DNA of 64,000 bases from contig DATDPP010000031.1 in the NCBI GenBank assembly GCA_035292685.1, positions 1 to 64,000 on the forward strand, read 5' to 3'. Shown in pieces: positions 7,703 to 17,991 of the stretch; position 1 is the stretch's first letter; each line of letters opens with the position of its first letter. Source of the DNA: JALYNX01 sp035292685 (GTDB taxonomy: Bacteria > Actinomycetota > Acidimicrobiia > Spongiisociales > ZC4RG35). Made by a program: the position numbers and the translations under genes. The notes under the pieces are model-generated. The model had not been told where the DNA came from. It worked only from the letters and a program-made list of their open reading frames with translations, and made no database searches.

Positions 7703-9091
7703 GTGATAGCGGCCCCCCGATTGCAGACTGCCGCCGACCTCGCCCGGCCGGTGCCTGAATGCCCACCGGACACGAGCGTGATGGAGGCTGCCCGTCTCAT
7801 GAGCGGGGCCGGCTCCTCGGCGATACTGGTGCGTCGTGGCGACAGTTACGGCATCGTCACCGATGAGGACTTTCGGCGCCGGGTGGTAGCCGGCGGTCTC
7901 CCCGGAGACACACCGATATCTGAGGTGATGAGTGGAGGGGTGCACACCGTCACCTCGGATCGGTTGGTCGAGGACGTCGTCATCGAAATGCTCCGAACCA
8001 ACCACCACCACCTGCCTGTCACCGACGGCGGTCGTCTTGTCGGGCTCGTATCCCATCTCGACATTCTCGACGCCGAGGTCCTCGAGCCGTTCCGGATGGT
8101 GCGCGAGATTGCCGCCGCAGGGAATCCTGTGGCGCTGGCGGAGATCGCCAGAGATGTGCCGGCCTCGGTGGCAGCCACGGTCAAAGCAGGGTTGACTCCG
8201 TTCCGTGCGACCGAGGTGATGAGCCTGTTGGTCGACGCCCTCACCCGACGGCTGCTCGAAAATGCCCAAGACGAGGTCGGTGTGCCGCCCTGTGCGTGGG
8301 CTTGGATCGCCCTCGGCAGCCACGGTCGCCGGGAGCAGGCCATCGCCACCGATCAGGATCATGCCCTGATCTACGAAGACCCCGAAATGGATCCCTACTT
8401 TGCCGATCTTGCGGCTCGGGTGGTCGAAGGGCTGGAGGCGTGCGGCATACCCCGCTGCGAATCGGGGGTGATGGCATCCGAGCCCGGATGGCGGTTGCCT
8501 CCCGATGAATGGATCCAGCGCACCCGCCGGTGGATCATGGAACCGGCTCTGGAGCGTGCCTTCCTCGGTGAGATCGTGTTCGATTTCCGGCAGATAGCGG
8601 GTGAGTTCCCGGGGGAGGCCACGTTGGGGCAGGCTCTGGAAGTTGCCCGCCGTCACCCGCCCTTCATCCACCGGCTTGCCGTGTTGGCGGTGAAGCACCG
8701 CATACCGTTGCGGCGATTCGGAGGGGGCATCTCGGCGCCGGGCGGCCGGGTGGACATCAAGGACGGGGGCCTGCGCGCTCTCACCGAGTTTGGCCGGCTC
8801 TTCGGGATCCAGGTGGGTTGCATGTCCTCCTCGACCAAGGCTCGCCTGCAGGCAGCCGCCGCGGCCTCGGTGGTGGAACCCGAGGAGGCGTCCGCCCTCG
8901 ATGAGGCCTTGACGGTGCTGATGGAGGTGCGGCTTCTGCATCAACTACGCCGCTGGGAGAAGGGGGAACCCATAGATGAACAGGTGCGTATCGCCGAGTT
9001 GGGGAGAATCGAACGGGTCCGTCTGGCTCAGGCGCTTCGGGCGGTGAGGTCGGCGCAACAGTCCTGGGAAGCCCGGCTCGCGACCACCTGA
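7703..9091 (+). CDS. CBS-domain protein with DUF294-type nucleotidyltransferase domain
   Basis: A 462-aa protein. Residues about 15-130 form two CBS repeats (SVMEAARLM...ILVRRGDSYGIVTDEDFRRRV, then DVVIEML...HLPVTDGGRLVGLVS). Residues about 190-310 are the GlnD-like nucleotidyltransferase core, with WIALGSHGRREQ and the acidic TDQDHALIY pair. A helical C-terminal domain follows (DIKDGGLRALTEF). Such proteins are putative signal-transducing nucleotidyltransferases regulated by adenine nucleotides; the target is unknown. GTG 7703 is chosen because of the TATCCT box 8 nt upstream; ATG 7679 is an alternative. Confidence 0.85.
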   Translation: MIAAPRLQTAADLARPVPECPPDTSVMEAARLMSGAGSSAILVRRGDSYGIVTDEDFRRRVVAGGLPGDTPISEVMSGGVHTVTSDRLVEDVVIEMLRTNHHHLPVTDGGRLVGLVSHLDILDAEVLEPFRMVREIAAAGNPVALAEIARDVPASVAATVKAGLTPFRATEVMSLLVDALTRRLLENAQDEVGVPPCAWAWIALGSHGRREQAIATDQDHALIYEDPEMDPYFADLAARVVEGLEACGIPRCESGVMASEPGWRLPPDEWIQRTRRWIMEPALERAFLGEIVFDFRQIAGEFPGEATLGQALEVARRHPPFIHRLAVLAVKHRIPLRRFGGGISAPGGRVDIKDGGLRALTEFGRLFGIQVGCMSSSTKARLQAAAAASVVEPEEASALDEALTVLMEVRLLHQLRRWEKGEPIDEQVRIAELGRIERVRLAQALRAVRSAQQSWEARLATT

Positions 9092-9105
9092 ACCGTGCCA
9101 CGACC

Positions 9106-9519
9106 ATGCCCCGGGTCGGAGCCTGCCAGGATCGCCTACAGATGCTTGCCGCTCTGAATATCGCCGCTGTCGGATTGGGGGTGGGCGCCGGGGGCCTTTC
9201 GGCCACCGTTGCCGCCCTGGCGATCAGCGCGCTTCTCAGCGTCTTGGGCCAGGAGAGTGGCTCAGACATCGGGTTGTTCGTGGGTGTTGTCGTGGGTCTG
9301 GCGGTGGCGGGCTGGGTCTCAGGTCGCATGGCCCGCCACTCGGAGCGCTTCCATGGTGCGGTGAGCGGCCTGCTGCTGGCAGGCCTGGTTATCGTTCTGG
9401 CCCGCCTCGGAGGCAGTCCCGCTTCAACGAGCTCCGTGCTCGCGCTGGCGTTGCTGTCGGCGGTTGTCGCCGGGACGACCGGCTGGCTCGCCGGTAGACG
9501 AAAGCGGGCAGCGTCGTAG
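9106..9519 (+). CDS. Small membrane protein, four predicted transmembrane segments
   Basis: A 137-aa hydrophobic protein, Gly/Ala/Leu/Val rich, with a short loop containing GRMARHSERFHG between the second and third segments and a basic C-terminal tail (GRRKRAAS). It resembles small TIGR04086-like or DUF-type membrane proteins but I cannot name the family. The hydrophobic part begins at an internal ATG (9142), which may be the true start. Its stop codon overlaps the rnpB promoter. Confidence 0.6.
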   Translation: MPRVGACQDRLQMLAALNIAAVGLGVGAGGLSATVAALAISALLSVLGQESGSDIGLFVGVVVGLAVAGWVSGRMARHSERFHGAVSGLLLAGLVIVLARLGGSPASTSSVLALALLSAVVAGTTGWLAGRRKRAAS

Positions 9520-9522
9520 AAT
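9517..9522 (+). promoter_or_regulatory. -10 element of the rnpB promoter
   Basis: TAGAAT at 9517-9522 overlaps the stop codon of the membrane protein gene and lies 7 nt before the first base of the RNase P RNA closing helix, the distance expected for a start of transcription. No good -35 is visible at 17 nt spacing. Confidence 0.65.
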
Positions 9523-9529
9523 CGGGGTT

Positions 9530-9877
9530 GCGAGCCCGTCGGACGGCCGCGGTCGCGAGACCGAGGAAAGTCCGGACTTCACAGGGCATGGTGCTGGGTA
9601 ACACCCAGGCGGGGTGACCCGACGGAAAGTGCAGCAGAAAGCAAACCGCCGATGGCCCGCATTGCGGGGACAGGCAAGGGTGAAACGGTGAGGTAAGAGC
9701 TCACCAGCGCCCCGGGCGACCGGGACGGCTTGGCAAACCCCACCCGGAGCAAGGCCAAACAGGGACGCCGGTGGCCCGCCGATCAAGTCCCGGGTAGGCC
9801 GCACGAGCGCACCGGCAACGATGCGCCCAGATGGATGGTCGTCCACGACAGAATCCGGCTTACAGATGGGCTCGCAG
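9530..9877 (+). ncRNA. rnpB: RNase P RNA, bacterial class A
   Basis: The catalytic RNA that trims 5' leaders from tRNA precursors. The conserved landmarks are all present in order: GAGGAAAGTCCGGAC near the 5' end, GTGCAGCAGAAAGCAAACCGCC-like J-region at about 9630-9651, AGGGTGAAACGGTG, GTAAGAGCTCACC, and ACAGAATCCGGCTTACAG near the 3' end. The terminal helix P1 is formed by GCGAGCCC (9530-9537) and GGGCTCGC (9868-9875). The ends are placed from this helix and could be off by a few nucleotides. A strong terminator follows directly. Confidence 0.96.
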
Positions 9878-9882
9878 AACGT

Positions 9883-9912
9883 CGAGGGGGCTCCCCATCG
9901 GGAGCCCCCTCG
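9883..9912 (+). terminator. rnpB intrinsic terminator
   Basis: A 13-bp perfect stem (9883-9895 with 9900-9912; GAGGGGGCTCCC-type arm) with loop CATC, starting a few nucleotides after the end of rnpB. It is followed by CTGTGTTC rather than a long T-run. Confidence 0.8.
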
Positions 9913-10032
9913 CTGTGTTCACCCAATCTCGTAATCCGGGGCTGCGACCAGATGGCGGAATAGTCTGCCAACGAGAAACCTCCGACCTCCAACGCTTGTC
10001 CAAACTCAAACCCGTCAAGGGAGGCAGACCTC

Positions 10033-10674
10033 GTGGTAATCAACAAGTACATAGCCGAGTTCTTCGGGACATTCATTCTGGTGTTCCTCGGCTCGCTGGC
10101 CATATTGGGCAACCTCGCCACCGGGGGCCCGGTCCTCATCACCGTCGGTCTCGGGTTCGGGTTGGCCCTCCTCGCCGGAATCTGGGCCGTCGGCCATGTC
10201 TCCGGGGCTCACTTCAACCCGGCGGTGACCCTTGCCATGCTGCTGGAGAAACGAACCTCGTTCAGCGATGCGATCGGGTATTGGATCGCCCAATTCGCCG
10301 GCGCCGGTGTTGCCTCACTGGTGGTGTGGGCTGCATCGAACCGTCTGGCAGTGGCCGAGACGGTCACCAGCTACAAGAAGCTCTCCACGGGGATCCTGGT
10401 CGAGGTGACTCTCACGGTCGTCTTTGTGTGGGTGATCCTGGCCGTCACCAAGTCCGGGGCCTCTCACGCTCCGCTCGCGATCGCCCTGACCCTGGTCGCG
10501 GCCCACATCGCCGGTATCCCGTTCTCGGGTGCCTCGTTGAACCCCGCTCGGTCATTCGGACCGGCCGTCGTGTCCGGCGATGTCGGCCAACTCTGGGTGT
10601 ACATCGTGTTCCCATTGGTAGGGGGCCTGATCGCCTTCGGGTTGTACCGGTTGTTCTCGGTGGCTGAGAGCTGA
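10033..10674 (+). CDS. Aquaporin / MIP family channel
   Basis: A 213-aa polytopic membrane protein with six transmembrane segments and the two pore half-helices: HFNPAVT (about residue 61) and SLNPARSFGPA (about residue 173). The NPA motifs and AEFFGTFILVFLG N terminus define the major intrinsic protein family. The length is closer to aquaporins than to glycerol facilitators, so water is the likely substrate. GTG 10033 is supported by AGGGAGG about 9 nt upstream. The 120 nt between the rnpB terminator and this start must hold its promoter, but I could not pick a clear one. Confidence 0.93.
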   Translation: MVINKYIAEFFGTFILVFLGSLAILGNLATGGPVLITVGLGFGLALLAGIWAVGHVSGAHFNPAVTLAMLLEKRTSFSDAIGYWIAQFAGAGVASLVVWAASNRLAVAETVTSYKKLSTGILVEVTLTVVFVWVILAVTKSGASHAPLAIALTLVAAHIAGIPFSGASLNPARSFGPAVVSGDVGQLWVYIVFPLVGGLIAFGLYRLFSVAES

Positions 10675-10697
10675 CCGATACGCGGCCCATCTTTGAC

Positions 10698-11165
10698 TCA
10701 GGAGAAGAAGGGGTCCTCGCCGAGGTCCTCGAGTCCCATCACCCACCCGGCGGGGAGCGACCAATGACGCGCCCCTTTGATCATCGACTTCAGATAGTCG
10801 CTGTCGGGCCGGCTCTCGCCGTTGGGTGACCCTTTGGCCACAAAGGTGAGGCAGTCATACTTGTTTCCCTCACGATCCACGGCTTTCTGTTCCCAGCCGG
10901 CGACGCGACCTTCGGCTTCCTCGGCCTCGGTGAGGGCCGCGACCTGGCTGTCCGGGATCTCGAACACACCGCCCCACACCGTGTGCGCCGGGTCGGGGAT
11001 GAGTGAGGGGATGGCAACGTCATCGTCGGACTGAACGAAGGTGAGCTTGGTCTCGGGAAAATGTGCCGTGAAGGCAAACCTGGCGCCTGGGGCAACGGCC
11101 TGGAGGTGGTCGGGATCCAGGAACGCGGTGTAGGCGAAGTAAAGCGTCGTTCTCCTCACGGGCAC
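10698..11165 (-). CDS. Gamma-glutamylcyclotransferase-like (GGCT/AIG2 family) protein
   Basis: A 155-aa protein. The N-terminal YFAYTAFLDP corresponds to the substrate-binding YFAYGSNL loop of gamma-glutamylcyclotransferases, and GGVFEIP plus the acidic run TEAEEAEG match the barrel region holding the catalytic Glu. The usual Gly-Ser of the loop is replaced by Thr-Ala, so activity may differ. A TACAAT box (11169-11174, minus strand) lies so close that transcription probably starts at or near GTG 11159, two codons downstream of the start listed. Confidence 0.7.
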   Translation of the reverse strand: MPVRRTTLYFAYTAFLDPDHLQAVAPGARFAFTAHFPETKLTFVQSDDDVAIPSLIPDPAHTVWGGVFEIPDSQVAALTEAEEAEGRVAGWEQKAVDREGNKYDCLTFVAKGSPNGESRPDSDYLKSMIKGARHWSLPAGWVMGLEDLGEDPFFS

Positions 11166-11278
11166 CCAATTGTACCGAGCGTTTCACCCTGACCAGTTCA
11201 AGTCGTTCTTGCCCACTGGTCCGTGGACCGTAAGCTCATGCGCCGCAAGATGGCAGACACTCCGAATCAGGCAAGGCC

Positions 11279-11671
11279 ATGACCGATCAGAATCGACTGA
11301 GTCGACAACAGACCAGGTCGCAAAACGAGTTGCTCGACCTGGAGAGGATGTTGCTCGACCCTGAGGTCAGACACTCACGGGTCGCCGTCGAACTGCTTCT
11401 GCATGCCGAGTTCAAGGAGTTCGGCAGCTCGGGGCGGGTGTATGACCGGGAAACGATGATCAAGATGATGAACCGGGAGACGTCCGCCGAAGTCACCATT
11501 CGCGACTTCTCCGCCCGCATGCTCTCTCCAGATGTCTGTTTGGTGACGTACCGCTCGGTAGGGGAGAGCTACGAGGCCCGACGCAGCTCGGTTTGGGTGC
11601 GAGACGCAGGCCGGTGGCAGGTGGTCTTCCATCAGGGCAGCAAGATCCCCGGACGTCTTGCCCAGGGCTGA
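11279..11671 (+). CDS. DUF4440 / SnoaL-like (NTF2 fold) protein
   Basis: A 130-aa protein. It shows the NTF2-like pattern LLHAEFKEFGSSGRVYDRETMI, then strands ending in CLVTYRS and SSVWVRDAGRWQVVFHQGSKI, typical of DUF4440 proteins. These form cone-shaped dimers and include enzymes and ligand-binding proteins; no catalytic residue can be assigned. An AAGG ribosome site lies just before ATG 11279. Gene 11716 follows in the same direction after 44 nt. Confidence 0.8.
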   Translation: MTDQNRLSRQQTRSQNELLDLERMLLDPEVRHSRVAVELLLHAEFKEFGSSGRVYDRETMIKMMNRETSAEVTIRDFSARMLSPDVCLVTYRSVGESYEARRSSVWVRDAGRWQVVFHQGSKIPGRLAQG

Positions 11672-11715
11672 GCCCTCCTCCCCCCGGGCATCGGCAAAAT
11701 GAGGTCGATGCGCCA

Positions 11716-13113
11716 ATGAGGCGATTCGAGTGGCTGCTGGTGTTCGGCGCGTTGTTCGCAGTGGGGTGGCCGGCCGTGTTTGGAGTCCGCACTCGACGCG
11801 GGATCGTCGCAGTGGTCCTGCTCACCGTCTTCGTTCTCCACTGGCAAGTCGAAGGGCTGCGTTGGCAGATGATCCCTCTATACGGAGCGGCTCTTGGCCT
11901 GGCGATTGGCGACCTCGTCGTCGTCGAGCGGCGTCTCGATTGGACTAATCGCATTGCCCGGGGAATCTTCGGTCTGGCTGCGGTTGGGCTGGCAGCGATT
12001 CTTCCTCTCGTGCTTCCCGTGCCCATCTTGCCGTTGCCGTCAGGCCCCGAGGCGATCGGGACCGTTACTTTCGATCTGGTCGATCCCGAGCGCCAGGAGA
12101 CGTACGGGCCTGCTCCCGGGGGCCCGCGCCGGCTCCGGGCCCAGGTCTGGTACCCGGCCGACCCGGGGGAGGTGATCGAGCCGACCCCGTGGAGCGAAGA
12201 TTGGGATGTGGTGTCGCCTGCGGTCGCCACTCTGCTCGGATACCCAAGCTGGTTCCTGAACCACACAAGGCACACCGAGTCCCATGCCAGTCCGGGGCTG
12301 TCCGTGGCGGCAGGCACCTTCCCCGTGGTGATCTACAGCCACGGTTGGACGGGTTTCAGAAGCAACGGGGTCAACCAGATCGAGAACCTGGTCAGTCACG
12401 GGTACATCGTGATTGCCGTGGACCACACCTACGCCGCGGTGGCGACCCGATTCGAGGGTGGGGACGCGGTTCCTTATGACGAGAAGGCGCTGCCCGACAA
12501 GGAAGACTCGACTGAAGAGGAGTACGAGGAGGCGAGTCGGAACCTGATGGACGTCATGGCTGCCGATCTGGTGACCGTTCTCGATGCGCTCGACGAGGGG
12601 GAAGCGGGGCCATTCGGCACCCTGGCCGGAAGTGCCGATGTGACCCGTGTCGGGATCTATGGCCACACCGCCGGAGGTGGTGCTGCCATTGAAGTATGCC
12701 TTGTCGACGAGAGATGCGATGCGGTCCTGGGCTTGGACGCCTGGGTGGAGCCGATCTCCGATCGGGTCATTTCGACGACAGCCACCCGCCCCGCGCTCTT
12801 CATGAGGTCGGACGAGTGGAGAGATACCGAGAACGATGGCGTACTGAGAGGAATCGCCGAGCGCAGCGAGAATGTCACCTATTGGATCGGGGTCGAGGGC
12901 ACCAACCAAAACGACTTCACGTTGGCCCCCCTCCTGTCGCCCGTGAGCGAGCAACTCGGGCTCACCGGGCCGATTCCGGCGGGCCGGGTCATCCCCATAG
13001 TCGACCGGTACCTGCTCGGGTTCTTCGACGTCTTTCTCCTCGAGACAGGCTCGGCGGCACTGGACACCGCCAGCTTCGACGAGGTCACAGTGGAGGTGAT
13101 CCGACCGGGCTGA
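11716..13113 (+). CDS. Platelet-activating factor acetylhydrolase-like membrane-anchored alpha/beta hydrolase
   Basis: A 465-aa protein. The first about 115 residues hold four hydrophobic segments; the rest is an alpha/beta-hydrolase domain with RRLRAQVWYPAD, FPVVIYSHGWTGFRSN (oxyanion side) and IVIAVDHTYAA, matching the PAF-acetylhydrolase isoform II family. The nucleophile elbow reads GIYGHTAGGG: Thr318 stands where the family has Ser in GHSxGG. The downstream LGLDAW matches the usual acid region. Activity with Thr is uncertain. ATG 11716 removes a Pro-rich out-of-family extension. Confidence 0.78.
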   Translation: MRRFEWLLVFGALFAVGWPAVFGVRTRRGIVAVVLLTVFVLHWQVEGLRWQMIPLYGAALGLAIGDLVVVERRLDWTNRIARGIFGLAAVGLAAILPLVLPVPILPLPSGPEAIGTVTFDLVDPERQETYGPAPGGPRRLRAQVWYPADPGEVIEPTPWSEDWDVVSPAVATLLGYPSWFLNHTRHTESHASPGLSVAAGTFPVVIYSHGWTGFRSNGVNQIENLVSHGYIVIAVDHTYAAVATRFEGGDAVPYDEKALPDKEDSTEEEYEEASRNLMDVMAADLVTVLDALDEGEAGPFGTLAGSADVTRVGIYGHTAGGGAAIEVCLVDERCDAVLGLDAWVEPISDRVISTTATRPALFMRSDEWRDTENDGVLRGIAERSENVTYWIGVEGTNQNDFTLAPLLSPVSEQLGLTGPIPAGRVIPIVDRYLLGFFDVFLLETGSAALDTASFDEVTVEVIRPG

Positions 13114-13119
13114 ACTTTT

Positions 13120-13161
13120 CTGTGAGGTTCTTCTTGCCCCCACGAGACGCTTCCCTCACAG
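13120..13161. terminator. Possible bidirectional terminator between convergent genes
   Basis: CTGTGAG (13120-13126) and CTCACAG (13155-13161) form a 7-bp stem with a 28-nt loop between the stops of the hydrolase gene and ccmG. The stem is short and the loop long, so the call is weak. Confidence 0.3.
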
Positions 13162-13169
13162 CGGCGCGC

Positions 13170-13763
13170 TCAGTCTTCGGGAGTCTGCCGTGTGTTGCCC
13201 GTGACTTGTTGACCGGGCTGCTCGCCGCGTTGGATGGCGTCGATGGTGGCCCCGAGTATCAGTGCGTCGGCCTCACCGATGATCTTCCCCACGACGACTC
13301 CTTCGGGGTCGATGAAGAAGGTCTCGGGGATGCCGTACACGCCATAGGCGATGGCGGTTCGGCTCCCGGGGTCGGTCAGATAGGCGGTCGCATCGGAGGT
13401 ACCGGCCTCGGCGAGATACTCGAGAGTCTGCTGGAGTTCCTCGTGATAGGCGATCTGGACGAAGCTCACGCCGGCGCCGGAGAAGGAGTCCGAGGTCGCC
13501 ACCAGGTCATCATGCTCGTTGCGACACTCGGGGCACCACGAGGCGAAGAAGTTGACCACCACGATCTCGCCGCGGAGGTCCTGCAACGACACCTCCCCGT
13601 CGCCGTCGAGGGTCTGCAGGTCGAAATCTGGAGCCGGAAGACCGATGAGTGGGGAATCGACCAGACCGGGGTCGGCTCCGAACCGAGAGGCGAAGACCAC
13701 CGCTACCACCACTGTCGCGCCGATGACGCCAATCCCAACCCATTTCAAAGCACCGCGCCTCAT
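13170..13763 (-). CDS. ccmG: Thiol:disulfide interchange protein CcmG/DsbE (TlpA-like thioredoxin)
   Basis: A 197-aa protein with one N-terminal membrane anchor (about residues 8-26) and an extracytoplasmic thioredoxin fold. The active site is NFFASWCPECRNEH (WCxxC), with APDFDLQTLDG before it and the cis-Pro in YGIPETFFID. In System I it keeps the apocytochrome heme-binding cysteines reduced. ATG 13763 overlaps the ccmH stop (ATGA), so it is translationally coupled and is the last gene of the ccm operon. Confidence 0.88.
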   Translation of the reverse strand: MRRGALKWVGIGVIGATVVVAVVFASRFGADPGLVDSPLIGLPAPDFDLQTLDGDGEVSLQDLRGEIVVVNFFASWCPECRNEHDDLVATSDSFSGAGVSFVQIAYHEELQQTLEYLAEAGTSDATAYLTDPGSRTAIAYGVYGIPETFFIDPEGVVVGKIIGEADALILGATIDAIQRGEQPGQQVTGNTRQTPED

Positions 13764-14753
13764 GTGCAGGCCGCTCCGGAACTGACCCGCTCGAGATCGG
13801 CTTCGATCTCGGATCGCGAGGCGTCGGGAAGCGCTGGATTGTCCAACACCTCTTCGAAGAGAAGGGCCGCAGTTTCGGCGTCCCCGGCCCCACACCACTT
13901 CACCCGCCCCTTGAGATACAAGGCGACGGGCGAGCCGGGCTCGATGGCCAAGGCCTGGTCGAGGAGACGGATGGCGGTTTCCACCTCTCCGTTGCCCTCG
14001 TAAGCCATCCATCCGAGCCGTGTGAGGGCGGCCGCCGCCTCGACATTGGTGGCTTCCGTGCTCTCTGCGACCGCGAGATAGTGGGGAAAGGCCGCCCGAT
14101 AGTCACCCTCCTCGTAGTAGCGCTCGGCCAGGGCAAGGCGCATTCCGTTGATTGCGGCGTTGTCGAGGTTGGCGGCAATCACTGCCTCCATTGTCTCGTT
14201 GCTGACATCGGCGAGGTCCTCGGCGGTGAGGTCTGCCACCCCGGCAGTCGCGCCTTCTCGCTCCTGGAGGAAGTTCCCCGCCACCCCGACGATGATGGCG
14301 AACAACGCCACCAGGAGGGCACCGCCGATCAGGATTCGCTTCTTGCTTCGGGGCGAAGAGGGTGTGATTGCACTCGGGGTGGGGTGACGCCGCCACCAAA
14401 CGATGACGCCGATTCCCACTGTCACCGCGACGAGTGGCGCCACCCACAGCCAGAGAGTGGCACCGGAGAGGGGCGGGTCGAGCAGGATGGCGCCGCTGTA
14501 CGAAGAGAGCAGGTCATCGATGATCTGCTCGTCGGTGGCACCCCCGTCGACCTTCTCGGCGATCAGGGCCATCATGTCACGAGCCATCGGAGCCGGTGAG
14601 TCGGCTATCGACTCGCCCTGACAGACCGGGCACCGGATCCTGGCGCCGATCTGAGCCACCCGGTCGACGTCCACGGGTTGTGTCGAGATCATGACCGCGA
14701 GCACCACGCCCATGACAATCATGAGGGCGACGAGAAGTGCGTTGCCGAGCCGC

Positions 14754-14761
<8 letters not shown>
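13760..14761 (-). CDS. ccmH: CcmH/CcmI-like cytochrome c maturation protein with TPR domain
   Basis: A 333-aa protein. Residues 1-130 are CcmH-like: an N-terminal helix, the redox motif RCPVCQGESI (CxxC), a helical bundle, then a transmembrane helix (LWLWVAPLVAVTVGIGVIVWW). A second transmembrane helix at about 145-165 is followed by a TPR-like C-terminal domain (LALAERYYEEGDYRAAFPHYLAVAES, then VETAIRLLDQALAIEPGSPVALYLKG), as in CcmI/CycH. The fusion would present apocytochrome c and reduce it. ATG 14761 overlaps the ccmF stop by 8 nt. Confidence 0.85.
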
Positions 14762-16771
<2,010 letters not shown>

Positions 16772-16772
<1 letters not shown>

Positions 16773-17179
16773 CAGCCGGCCGGGTAGGCCCCGCCCTCTT
16801 CGGGGACCTCGTAGTTCTCGTCATGGCGGATGAGGACTTCGTTCGCCACGAATTCATCACCAGACCAGGCGCCCTCGAGCAGGACCGGTACCTCCTCGGC
16901 CAGAAGGTCAGGGGCTGATTCGGTGAGGATGACCGCAACCGTGGCTCCACCGTCGGTGAGGTCGAAAGCGACCTGGTTCTCCGTCTCTACCATCGAGCCG
17001 GCGACCACCGTTCCCGCCAGGCGGAACCGCTCTCCGTCGGGGAAGTCTCCCTTCTGGGCCACAGCCTCGGTCGGATAGAGGTAATAGGTCAGGTTCTCGC
17101 CGAGGCTGGTGACGGTCAATCCAACGACCAGGGCGATCACCCCGGCGATGCCGAGGAGCACGAAACGTCGATGGGCCAC
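16772..17179 (-). CDS. ccmE: Periplasmic-type heme chaperone CcmE
   Basis: A 135-aa protein from GTG 17179: a basic N terminus (AHRRF), one membrane helix, the TYYLYPTEA segment and an OB-like beta domain. The covalent heme-binding site is VLIRHDENYEVPEE; the His is the heme attachment residue and the Tyr an axial ligand. A longer frame to 17245 would overlap ccmD almost completely, so the GTG just after the ccmD stop is preferred. CcmE takes heme from CcmC and hands it to CcmF. Confidence 0.92.
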
Positions 17180-17183
17180 GGAT

Positions 17184-17288
17184 TCAGTTCCCGGCTCGGC
17201 GTCTTCGGAGATAGAGGTAGGTGGCGTACCCGAGCATGACGCCATATGAGAGGACGAAGGTCCCGATCACGATCATCTGGTCAGACAT
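17184..17288 (-). CDS. ccmD: CcmD-like small membrane protein
   Basis: A 34-aa protein: MSDQMIVIGTFVLSYGVM, then LGYATYLYLRRRRAGN. It has one transmembrane helix followed by a basic cytoplasmic tail, the standard CcmD layout. ATG 17288 has a strong GGAGGT site 5 nt upstream and overlaps the ccmC stop by 8 nt; its own stop is 4 nt before the ccmE GTG. CcmD releases holo-CcmE from the CcmABC complex. Identity rests on size, topology and position, since CcmD is poorly conserved in sequence. Confidence 0.82.
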   Translation of the reverse strand: MSDQMIVIGTFVLSYGVMLGYATYLYLRRRRAGN

Positions 17289-17991
17289 CTTTGACCTCCG
17301 ACAATCGCGGCGGCTTGACCGTGTCGCCGGCCAAAGCGTCCTCGTTCGCAACTCTCTCCTCGGCTTTGGCCACGTCGATCCTGGCCACGAGGAGGGCCAC
17401 GTAGAGGATGGTGTAGGCGATCACATTCACCAGGATCGCGATTGCCATCTCTTGGGGCATGGTGGCCCCGTCGGGCCGGATCGACTGTGTTTGGTGAAGG
17501 GTTCGAAACAGGTTCACCGAGAAGTAGACGAGAGGGACCTGAATCACGGCGATGACCCCGAGGATGGCGGATCGACGCGCCCGCTCTATCGGGTCCGGGG
17601 TCGCCGCCCGCAGCGCCAGATAGCCGACATAGACGAAGAACATCACCGCGCTCGTCGCAAGGCGGGCGTCACCCCAATCCCAGGCTCGCCCCCAAACCGC
17701 CTTGCCCCAGACCATGCCCGTGAACAGACCGATGGCCGTGAACATGACTCCGAGCTCGGCGGAGGCCTCGGCAAGCCGGTCCCATCGGTTGTGCTTTCGG
17801 ATCAGCCACATCGCCGAGCCAAGAGCGGTGACGCCGAAGGCGAGAAAGGCGAGCCACATCGAAGGGGCGTGGATGTTGATGATGCGGGTGAAGTCACCCT
17901 GAAGGGCATCGGTGGGCGCGGTCAGTGCGAACCAGAGGCCGATGGCCATCGCTAACGCGGCGACGGCGAGCAGAACCTTCACCCGTGTCAT
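17281..17991 (-). CDS. ccmC: Heme exporter protein CcmC
   Basis: A 236-aa protein with six transmembrane helices. It contains the heme-handling WWD-type motif (VWGRAWDWGDARL) at about residues 98-110, with NIHAPSMWLAF before it and NLFRTLHQTQSI after it, placing the two conserved histidines. CcmC loads heme onto CcmE. ATG 17991 overlaps the ccmB stop (ATGA). Confidence 0.93.
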   Translation of the reverse strand: MTRVKVLLAVAALAMAIGLWFALTAPTDALQGDFTRIINIHAPSMWLAFLAFGVTALGSAMWLIRKHNRWDRLAEASAELGVMFTAIGLFTGMVWGKAVWGRAWDWGDARLATSAVMFFVYVGYLALRAATPDPIERARRSAILGVIAVIQVPLVYFSVNLFRTLHQTQSIRPDGATMPQEMAIAILVNVIAYTILYVALLVARIDVAKAEERVANEDALAGDTVKPPRLSEVKDV

